A stretch of 64,000 bases of DNA from Halorientalis sp. GTDB lineage: Archaea; Halobacteriota; Halobacteria; Halobacteriales; Haloarculaceae. Made by a program: the position numbers and the translations under genes. The notes under the pieces are model-generated. The model was not told the origin of the DNA, made no database searches, and was given only the letters and a program-made list of their open reading frames with translations. The DNA is taken from contig NZ_JAQCNH010000142.1 of assembly GCF_028275115.1 (NCBI RefSeq), positions 1 to 64,000 on the forward strand, read 5' to 3'. Positions 58,870 to 64,000 of this stretch are shown piece after piece (position 1 is the stretch's first letter; the number at the start of each line of letters is the position of its first letter).

Positions 58870-59043
58870 CTGCTCGGGAGGGAACAGCAACTCACGTCCC
58901 ACTCTTGGGGCGACACCAGCGGTGAAACCGGCTCGGACTACAATCCAAAACTTGGGCATGGAGCGCAATATCAGTGCAGTGGTCCTCGGATTCTACAGGC
59001 TGAACAGGGCGAGTGCCTCGGGGCTTGCCCCGAGGTACTTCAC
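58870..59043 (+). mobile_element. IS remnant: TnpB-like tail and right end of the CTTCAC family
   Basis: After gar1 comes decayed sequence with CTTGGGGCGACACCAGC, similar in layout to the tail before the right end at 63896, then a perfect 9-bp hairpin CCTCGGGGC-TT-GCCCCGAGG (59016-59035) and TACTTCAC (59036-59043). The same hairpin stem and ending recur at 63868-63896. The coding frame is broken here. Thus an old right end of a TnpB-type element whose guide-RNA hairpin is still perfect. By eye only. Confidence 0.5.
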
Positions 59044-59098
59044 GAGTAAATATTGTTACTATGCCAATCGATATATCTGCAATCTTTAATATTACGAC

Positions 59099-60097
59099 GT
59101 GGACCGACGACGTCGGCAGGCGATCAAACTCGTAGGGAGTACTGGACTCGTCGCTATCGCCGGGTGTAGCAGTTCCAACACTGATGACCCTGGCACCACT
59201 CCGGAGACGACCGAGACCGGTCGTGATCCGACACCGGATTCTGAAAGTGACACGTCCACGCAAAACACGTCGCCGTCGACCGAATACCAGGAGTGGTTGG
59301 TGGCGCCGGACGCGTTTGGGGGGCGAGAACACTACTTTTTCAATACAGTCGACTACGAGCAACTCACCTCGGTGCAAAACGAACTCAGCCAGAACGTGTT
59401 TAGCCAGCTACAGTCGAACGTCAGGGTGGAAGACTTCGGGGAATTCGGTATCGGTCTGGACGATATTTCGACGCTCATCAATCTCCTCCCGATGGCCGGA
59501 ACAGGTGGACGGTGGAACGTTATCCTCGGGAGCTTTTCGAAGGCGGCCGTCGAGGCGACGTTCACCGACTCGATTACCGATTCGGGCTCCAGTGTGTCCA
59601 CCGAAACTAGCGGAGCGTACACGCTCTACAACGGTGGTGAACTGGACGGAACTGTCGCACTGGCTGACGGGGTCGTACTCTCGGGATCCAACCCGGAGAT
59701 GGACCCGACTGCCAATGTCCAGTCAGTTATCGATGCGAAGGCGGGTGAAGCGGATCGCTACGCGACGCAAAACGGAGATATGGCGACCATTACGAACGAA
59801 CTCGGCAGTGGGACGTTTCTCGGTGGCACTACATCCCAGAGGGTCACCGAAACTAACCTCGAATCCGGCCTCTTCGAAGGGCAGGTCGGGTACGGGTACG
59901 CCGACACCGTCCGCGGGGAGGTGATGGAAACCATGGAGGTTTTTCTGTTCGACGACCCAGCGAGCGTGGATATGGAGACGGTGGAGTCGTACAGAGACAT
60001 CGATCTCTTCGAAGATTTTACTCGTTTCTCGGCATCGCAGACCGACCGTGTCGTCCTCGTCACGGGAGCGGTAGCCACTGCCGACATCTACGGATAG
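59099..60097 (+). CDS. Putative lipoprotein, function unknown
   Basis: A 332-residue secreted protein. The N-terminus has a Tat-like RRRRQAIKLVG and a lipobox-type IAGC at Cys23, then a Thr/Ser/Asp-rich linker (24-65) and a globular domain (about 70-332) with no family I know: parts are FFNTVDYEQLTSVQNELS, GSFSKAAVEATFTDSI and TLYNGGELDGTVALADGVV. The GTG start at 59099 is the only start that keeps the signal. GC is lower than its neighbours and it follows an IS remnant directly, so it may be acquired. Confidence 0.65.
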   Translation: MDRRRRQAIKLVGSTGLVAIAGCSSSNTDDPGTTPETTETGRDPTPDSESDTSTQNTSPSTEYQEWLVAPDAFGGREHYFFNTVDYEQLTSVQNELSQNVFSQLQSNVRVEDFGEFGIGLDDISTLINLLPMAGTGGRWNVILGSFSKAAVEATFTDSITDSGSSVSTETSGAYTLYNGGELDGTVALADGVVLSGSNPEMDPTANVQSVIDAKAGEADRYATQNGDMATITNELGSGTFLGGTTSQRVTETNLESGLFEGQVGYGYADTVRGEVMETMEVFLFDDPASVDMETVESYRDIDLFEDFTRFSASQTDRVVLVTGAVATADIYG

Positions 60098-60365
60098 TTA
60101 TGGATTGCAAGCGGATTGAACACGAGCATTCGCGAGCGGGGCGAGCAATTCACCGGACCCGAGTGGACGGGGTGAGTGAGTCGTCCGGCAGTTCGTCCCC
60201 ACGTTTTTGCGACAGAGTAGTGGCCGCAGGCAACCACTGGGAAAGAAGACGGGTGGGTGCGACCGGGCAGTCAGTTCACTGGAGCGCATACTGAAACAAC
60301 TCATCGTGTAGACGGTACGACACAGTCTTCGCAATCCTGAAACCGGAGACGGACGAGAGAGAGGT

Positions 60366-61409
60366 ATGCAGCAGCGAACGCGCGCGCTCGTGGCGAGCGT
60401 CTTCATCGGACTGATATTTTTGCTCGTGCAATTAGGGGCACTGGCGCTGGTCCAACCGTTCGAGGCGGCCGGTTATCAGGCTGTCGAGGACCCGAGTGAC
60501 CCGACCAACACCCTCATTTACGTGGTGGCGATTCTGATCGCGACGGGCCTGATGTTGCTGGCGATCAAACTGGACGTCGATCGGCTCATCCGCGGGTTCG
60601 TCGTCTTCGCCGGGGTCTATCTCTCGTGGTACGTGTTCAGCGTCGTCGTCCCGAGTGTGGTCACGTACGGCGGTTTCAACGTGCTGGCGGTGGTGGCCGC
60701 GCTCGTGCTCGGGGCCGCTCTGCTGCGCTATCCGGAGTGGTACGTCATCGACGCCTCGGGGGTCGTCATGGGGGCTGGGGCGGCCGGGGTGTTCGGCATC
60801 AGTTTCGGCCTTTTACCTGCGATTCTTCTGCTCTCCGTGCTGGCCATCTACGACGCCATCAGCGTCTACGGTACCGAGCACATGCTGACGCTGGCCTCCG
60901 GGGTGATGGACCTCAAAGTACCGGTCGTGCTGGTCGTGCCGCTGACGCTATCGTACTCGTTTCTCTCCGCCGAGACGCCCGACCCGACCGGCGAAGTGGA
61001 AGGCGACGCGGCCGCCAACGGCGGTGAACCGGAGCGCGAGGGCGAGTCTGTGGCCGACGGGTCGGCCGGCGAGGACGCCGTCGAAGCCGAGCGGATGGAC
61101 CGGGACGCGCTGTTCATCGGCCTCGGCGACGCCGTGATTCCGACCGTTCTGGTGGCCAGTGCGGCCTTTTTCGCGCCATCGTCGGTCCCGGCGGTCGGCG
61201 CGCTCGGACTGGTGATTCCGGTCACGGCACTGGGCGCGATGGTCGGTACCCTCCTCGGACTGGTAGTGCTGTTGCGGATGGTGCTAGAGGGACGTGCCCA
61301 CGCGGGTCTACCGTTGCTCAACGGTGGTGTCATTGGCGGCTACCTCTTCGGCGCCCTCCTCAGCGGGATTCCGATTCTGGAGGCACTCGGCGTCGCCGGC
61401 TTTGTTTAG
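60366..61409 (+). CDS. Presenilin/signal-peptide-peptidase family intramembrane aspartyl protease
   Basis: A 347-residue nine-helix protein of the archaeal presenilin homologue (PSH) family. The catalytic aspartates are Asp163 in LAIYDAISVYGTEH (YD motif) and Asp255 in LFIGLGDAVIPT (GxGD motif). The third motif, PAL in animal presenilins, reads PLL in AGLPLLNGG (about 313-321). The large acidic loop between the two catalytic helices (about 203-245) has no fixed structure. It cleaves helices inside the membrane; substrates in archaea are unknown. About 270 bp without a gene lie upstream. Confidence 0.9.
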   Translation: MQQRTRALVASVFIGLIFLLVQLGALALVQPFEAAGYQAVEDPSDPTNTLIYVVAILIATGLMLLAIKLDVDRLIRGFVVFAGVYLSWYVFSVVVPSVVTYGGFNVLAVVAALVLGAALLRYPEWYVIDASGVVMGAGAAGVFGISFGLLPAILLLSVLAIYDAISVYGTEHMLTLASGVMDLKVPVVLVVPLTLSYSFLSAETPDPTGEVEGDAAANGGEPEREGESVADGSAGEDAVEAERMDRDALFIGLGDAVIPTVLVASAAFFAPSSVPAVGALGLVIPVTALGAMVGTLLGLVVLLRMVLEGRAHAGLPLLNGGVIGGYLFGALLSGIPILEALGVAGFV

Positions 61410-61603
61410 TAGCCGCCGGCATCGTCGAAGCATCGACCGCACTTGCTAGTACAGTTCCCGCCGAATTCGGACTGGAACGTTTCGAGACGTCTGAGGTCGT
61501 CCTCGGAGAGATTGTACGTGACGCCACACTCCGTCTGGAACCTCGACTTCCCGGTTTCGTGTCTGTGCACCGTGTTCGTGACCTCGTTTAGGATCCGTCC
61601 CAT
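61406..61603 (-). CDS. Small putative zinc-binding protein
   Basis: A 65-residue protein with a His/Cys set: HRHE near residue 13, CGVTYNLSEDDL at about 26, and C-terminal NCTSKCGRCFDDAGGY. Four cysteines can form a zinc site. Haloarchaea often encode such proteins; the role is unknown. Its stop overlaps the stop of the presenilin gene. ATG 61603 is preferred; a longer in-frame option to 61789 is unlikely. Confidence 0.62.
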   Translation of the reverse strand: MGRILNEVTNTVHRHETGKSRFQTECGVTYNLSEDDLRRLETFQSEFGGNCTSKCGRCFDDAGGY

Positions 61604-61760
61604 AGTACTAGTTACCAACGGCCACCGTATCCAATTATGACTTGGTATACCATGCCAGCTTTGACCAGTCACCGGTCGGTGACCCGGCCGGTCCGCTCGC
61701 GGACCGGTCTCGTCGGGACTCACGACATCTGACCACGGCCGACGCGTGCATCGATAGCTC

Positions 61761-61767
61761 TTTTTTT
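61761..61767 (+). promoter_or_regulatory. T7 promoter element ahead of the two-helix protein gene
   Basis: Seven T are centred 24 bases before the ATG at 61788, similar to the elements before the genes at 6136, 7708, 10443 and 26837. Spacing supports a TATA-like role; inferred. Confidence 0.4.
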
Positions 61768-61787
61768 CGTCGCCCGGACCACCCGCC

Positions 61788-61988
61788 ATGTCCGCTCAGG
61801 AGTTCCCGAGTTCCTGGACCGAACCGGCGTACGTCGCGACGGTCGTCGGCGTCCTCGCGACAGGTGCACTCGTCTTCTACGCGGCGACGACGCCTGGCGA
61901 GCCCACGCCCGGAACCGTCGGCTTCGTCTTACTGTCGGTCACGGGTCCCGCAACGCTGGCCCACGAACTGGCTCGCCGGTTCGGATGA
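61788..61988 (+). CDS. Small two-helix membrane protein
   Basis: A 66-residue protein with helices PAYVATVVGVLATGALVFY and TVGFVLLSVTGPATLAHEL, a Pro/Gly-rich turn between them and an ARRFG end. It resembles other tiny haloarchaeal membrane proteins but I recognise no family. Convergent with the ornithine cyclodeaminase-like gene, 13 bp apart. Confidence 0.6.
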   Translation: MSAQEFPSSWTEPAYVATVVGVLATGALVFYAATTPGEPTPGTVGFVLLSVTGPATLAHELARRFG

Positions 61989-62001
61989 CGGGGTCGGTCT
62001 G

Positions 62002-63009
62002 TCACTTCCCGGTGAGGGCCTGGCTGGCCGGCGCGAACTCCAGTGGTTCCCCGAGGTCGCGTTCGACCGCGCGTTCGTAGAGCATGTGCGCCGCCGCGAC
62101 GGTCTCGACAGCGGTGCCGCCGCTGTCGAACAGGGTGATTTCCTCGTCGCTCGTGCGACCGGGTTCGACGCCGGCGACGACCGCTCCGAGTTCGGCGTGG
62201 ATGTGGTCGGCCGAGACCGCGCCGTCCTCGGCGGCCTGAATGAACGCGCCGGCGTCGGTCTCGGTCCGGGCGCGGAGGTCCGGGACGTAGGTGGCGCGCT
62301 GGACGGTCTCGGCGTCGACCTCCCGCGCGTCGGCGTCGTACTGTCCCATCGCGGTGACGTGGGTTCCGTCTTCCAGCAGGTCGCCGTCGAACACTGGCTG
62401 TGAAGCGTTGGTCGCTGTGATGACCACGTCGGCACCTTCGACTGCGGCCGCACTGGAGGCTACGGCGGCGACCGTCGGGCCGAGCGTCTCGTTCATTTCG
62501 GCCGCGAAGTTCTCACGGTGTTGCTTGGTCGGGGAGTACACGTCGATCCGGTCGAAATCGCGGACAGTCGTCGCAGCGCGGACCTGCCCGCGGGCCTGTG
62601 CGCCGCTGCCGATGACCGACAGCGTCGAGACGTCCGTCCGCGCCAGCGCGTCGATGCCGACCGCGCCAGTCGCGCCGGTCTTGAACGGGTTCATGCTCGC
62701 GCCGTCCATGAGCGCCAGCGGTTCGCCACTCTCGGCATCGAACAGCGAGAGCATGAAGTGTGCGTCCTGTGCGCCAAAGCCCGCGCCGTAGGTGTAGGTA
62801 CCCATCGCGCCGGTGTCGGGCAGGATTGCGAGGTAGCCAGTAAAAAACCCGGGCGGGTCGGCGTTCGGAAGCTTGGTTCGGGGCTCGGCCGGTGCACCTT
62901 CACCGCGCTGTCGGTATCCGTCTCGAACCGATTCGACGTACTCGGCCGGTTCGGCGAGACCAGCGAGTTCGTCGCTCCGGAGGAACAGGGCCTCTTGCTG
63001 TGTCGTCAT
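62002..63009 (-). CDS. Ornithine cyclodeaminase/mu-crystallin family protein
   Basis: A 335-residue NAD(P)-binding protein. It has the family fold: FFTGYLAILPDTGAMGTYTY near the start, MDGASMNPFKTGATGAVG, Rossmann motif VIGSGAQARGQ, then YSPTKQHRENFAAEM and GAVVAGVEPGRTSDEEITLFD. Members include ornithine cyclodeaminase, archaeal alanine dehydrogenase and ketimine reductases; which of these it is cannot be decided. ATG 63009 (MTTQQEALFLRSDEL) is preferred over 63036. Confidence 0.88.
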   Translation of the reverse strand: MTTQQEALFLRSDELAGLAEPAEYVESVRDGYRQRGEGAPAEPRTKLPNADPPGFFTGYLAILPDTGAMGTYTYGAGFGAQDAHFMLSLFDAESGEPLALMDGASMNPFKTGATGAVGIDALARTDVSTLSVIGSGAQARGQVRAATTVRDFDRIDVYSPTKQHRENFAAEMNETLGPTVAAVASSAAAVEGADVVITATNASQPVFDGDLLEDGTHVTAMGQYDADAREVDAETVQRATYVPDLRARTETDAGAFIQAAEDGAVSADHIHAELGAVVAGVEPGRTSDEEITLFDSGGTAVETVAAAHMLYERAVERDLGEPLEFAPASQALTGK

Positions 63010-63114
63010 GGCCACTCGTTCGGACGACCGACTCATAGGTGTGCTGGACGGACCGGCGGAGCGGTCGGCACCGAATCGGAGCTGTGAGCGCCGAGGTCGA
63101 CTGTAGCGACGGAT

Positions 63115-63348
63115 TCAGTCGGCGGAGAACCCCGACGCGTCCCGAGAGTTCGCGGTCGTCTGTGCGGTCGGCGGTATCTCCTCGACCGGGCCGTTGACGA
63201 ACATCGCGTGGCCGATCAGGCCGATTGCGGCCAGAAGCGACAGTGGAACGGCGACCGTCATCGACAGTCCCAGACCGAGAAGCGCAGCACTGATTCCTGC
63301 AACGGACACCGGGATGAGACCGAGGACGTAATCGTAGTATTCCGGCAT
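63115..63348 (-). CDS. Small two-helix membrane protein, paralogue of 16451-16702
   Basis: A 77-residue protein with YYDYVLGLIPVSVAGISAAL as first helix and AVPLSLLAAIGLIGHAMFV as second, then NGPVEEIPP and a polar tail. The same layout is seen in the 83-residue product at 16451, including IPV and the FVN-x-P closing. Both stand alone in the genome. Function unknown. Confidence 0.68.
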   Translation of the reverse strand: MPEYYDYVLGLIPVSVAGISAALLGLGLSMTVAVPLSLLAAIGLIGHAMFVNGPVEEIPPTAQTTANSRDASGFSAD

Positions 63349-63617
63349 AACTTACGACAATATAGGATGAGTCGGGTTATAATTATTTCCCCATTGGTAC
63401 TGCGTATTCCCACTGTAACCACAAGGTATTTTTCTCGGAAATTTCTGGTGATGTACTCGTACCTAACTCATAACTTATGTGCCCGAAACCGCAGGACGCG
63501 GGTGGGACATGAACGAACCGCGCTCCGGACCCCGGCGCCGACGGCGGGTACAGCAACGGCGTCGGCACCGCGGCCAGTCGAGCGGTCGTGGTGTTTTACA
63601 CGCTATCGAGGCGAATG

Positions 63618-63649
63618 CCACGGGGCTTGCCCCTGTGGATGAATCCGAC
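63618..63649 (+). mobile_element. IS right-end hairpin of the GGATGAATCCGAC family
   Basis: Hairpin CCAC-GGGGC-TT-GCCCC-(T)-GTGG (63618-63638, one bulged T) followed by ATGAATCCGAC ending at 63649. The minus-strand copy at 54718 shares the TGAATCCGAC terminus. No transposase remains at either place. Confidence 0.5.
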
Positions 63650-63719
63650 TGCTGCCAATCAAACCAGTATATTTCTCCCCGGTAACTCAACAGCCGTGAC
63701 GGAGAAACAGGTGGCTTAG

Positions 63720-63896
63720 AGTCCAAAAACACGGACGGCCAGACTATGTTCCGTCGCTATCAAGTAGATTGGGGAGACGCCGAATTGACGCCTGCGGAGA
63801 CTGGAACCGCTGTGGAAACGTCTCACCGAGAGACGATTTCTGCAAGTTCTGTCAGAGAAACAGGAAGCCTCGGGGCTTGACCCCGAGGCACTTCAC
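63720..63896 (+). mobile_element. IS remnant: TnpB C-terminal tail and right end of the CTTCAC family
   Basis: A frame across this stretch reads VDWGDAELTPAETGTAVET and RETISASSVRETGSLGA, the style of a haloarchaeal TnpB C-terminal tail, ending with a stop inside the hairpin CCTCGGGG-CTTGA-CCCCGAGG (63868-63888), followed by CACTTCAC at 63896. The rest of the transposase is missing. It pairs with the 59016-59043 copy. Tail recognition is from memory of the family. Confidence 0.55.
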
Positions 63897-63903
63897 CCCG
63901 ACA

Positions 63904-64000
63904 TCACACCGTCATGTGGGGAGCGTGCAGGTCGAACAGGTCCTGCATCACCGACGAGGCGCGCGTGTTTTCGCCCGTGAAAATATCGGCGTTCGTCGGC
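63904..64000 (-). CDS. C-terminal end of a gene running off the window
   Basis: The minus strand has an open frame from the window edge to a stop at 63904-63906: PTNADIFTGENTRASSVMQ then DLFDLHAPHMTV, 32 complete codons. Acidic, helix-forming and unlike shadow frames, so very probably the true end of a longer protein. I cannot name the family. The IS right end at 63896 stops only 7 bases beyond its stop codon. Confidence 0.5.
   Translation of the reverse strand, partial: PTNADIFTGENTRASSVMQDLFDLHAPHMTV

Larger units (their letters stand above)
63349..63903. other. Gene-poor, lower-GC region with two IS right-end remnants
   Basis: About 555 bp without a sound gene. The first 130 bp are AT-rich. 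An open frame at 63480-63685 (68 codons, GTG start) has Arg-rich composition and ends inside the remnant; I do not call it. Two right-end structures of TnpB-type elements lie at 63618-63649 and 63720-63896, annotated separately. It resembles an insertion hot spot at the end of the window. Confidence 0.5.

Noticed and set aside
59016-59035. Perfect hairpin considered as an intrinsic terminator
   Set aside because: No T-run follows and archaeal termination seldom uses hairpins; the ACTTCAC ending and a second copy fit an IS right end better.
63480-63685. 68-codon GTG-start frame
   Set aside because: Arg-rich first half and it runs through an IS right-end hairpin; no sign of conservation by eye.
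1-64000. tRNA, rRNA, CRISPR arrays and B12 riboswitch
   Set aside because: I looked for T-loop-like GGTTCRA motifs, regular repeats and long conserved RNA stretches, and saw none that hold up.

Overview
The window is chromosomal DNA of an extremely halophilic archaeon (class Halobacteria, probably near Haloarculaceae). The evidence is high GC, very acidic proteins, Tat-type lipoproteins, HTH-10 (bacterio-opsin activator type) regulators, SRP19 and Gar1, a CDC48-type AAA ATPase, class I archaeal fructose-bisphosphate aldolase, short start-proximal promoters typical of leaderless mRNAs, and many small zinc-finger or two-helix membrane proteins typical of haloarchaea. I saw no rRNA, tRNA or CRISPR array.

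Layout. 1-6.5 kb: cyclase, DJ-1/PfpI protein, HAD phosphatase, hybrid sensor kinase, ABC exporter. 6.6-11.7 kb: enoyl-CoA hydratase, CDGSH protein, a wrecked potassium channel, lipoprotein, DUF998 protein, TlpA-CcdA thiol-redox pair. 12-19.5 kb: CDC48-like ATPase, XPB-like helicase, a frameshifted MutS5-like gene, SRPBCC protein. 19.5-22.3 kb: glutamate dehydrogenase, CitE-type lyase and MaoC hydratase. 23.5-28.9 kb: cytochrome oxidase subunit II with an unusual insertion, a CtaA-CtaB fusion, SelW-like protein and an ABC-2 exporter. 29-32 kb: DUF420 protein, B12-binding mutase subunit and MeaB. 32.4-33.6 kb: an internally deleted TnpB element with its right-end RNA region. 33.8-41.2 kb: hydrolase, thiolase/DUF35 pair, two truncated genes meeting head to head, a regulator flanked by paralogous small proteins, acyl-CoA dehydrogenase. 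42-46 kb: tungstate/molybdate transporter wtpABC and a divergent ModE-like regulator. 46-53.8 kb: hydroxyacyl-CoA dehydrogenase, fba-fbp gluconeogenic pair, CoA-transferase, a damaged MaoC gene, acyl-CoA carboxylase, UspA. 53.8-58.9 kb: frameshifted DUF5518 gene, IS remnants, B12 uptake btuDC/btuF, SRP19-Gar1. 59-64 kb: lipoprotein, presenilin-type protease, ornithine cyclodeaminase family protein and more IS remnants.

Functionally the window is rich in acyl-CoA chemistry (enoyl-CoA hydratase, acyl-CoA dehydrogenase, hydroxyacyl-CoA dehydrogenase, thiolase, CoA-transferase, acyl-CoA carboxylase, B12-dependent mutase subunit with MeaB). Together with B12 import and the GdhB/CitE/MaoC neighbourhood this suits growth on fatty acids, propionate or amino acids feeding the TCA or methylaspartate-type pathways, with fba-fbp serving gluconeogenesis. 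The aerobic respiratory set (coxB, ctaB fusion, DUF420) is spread over about 7 kb.

The most notable themes are gene decay and transposon traces. Three genes carry single-base frameshifts, at least three have large internal or terminal deletions, and there are six right-end hairpin structures of the TnpB/IS200-IS605 type in three sequence families, most without a transposase. The CuA subunit with a roughly 100-residue repeat-like insertion, and several perfect inverted repeats in divergent promoters, are the other items worth a second look.
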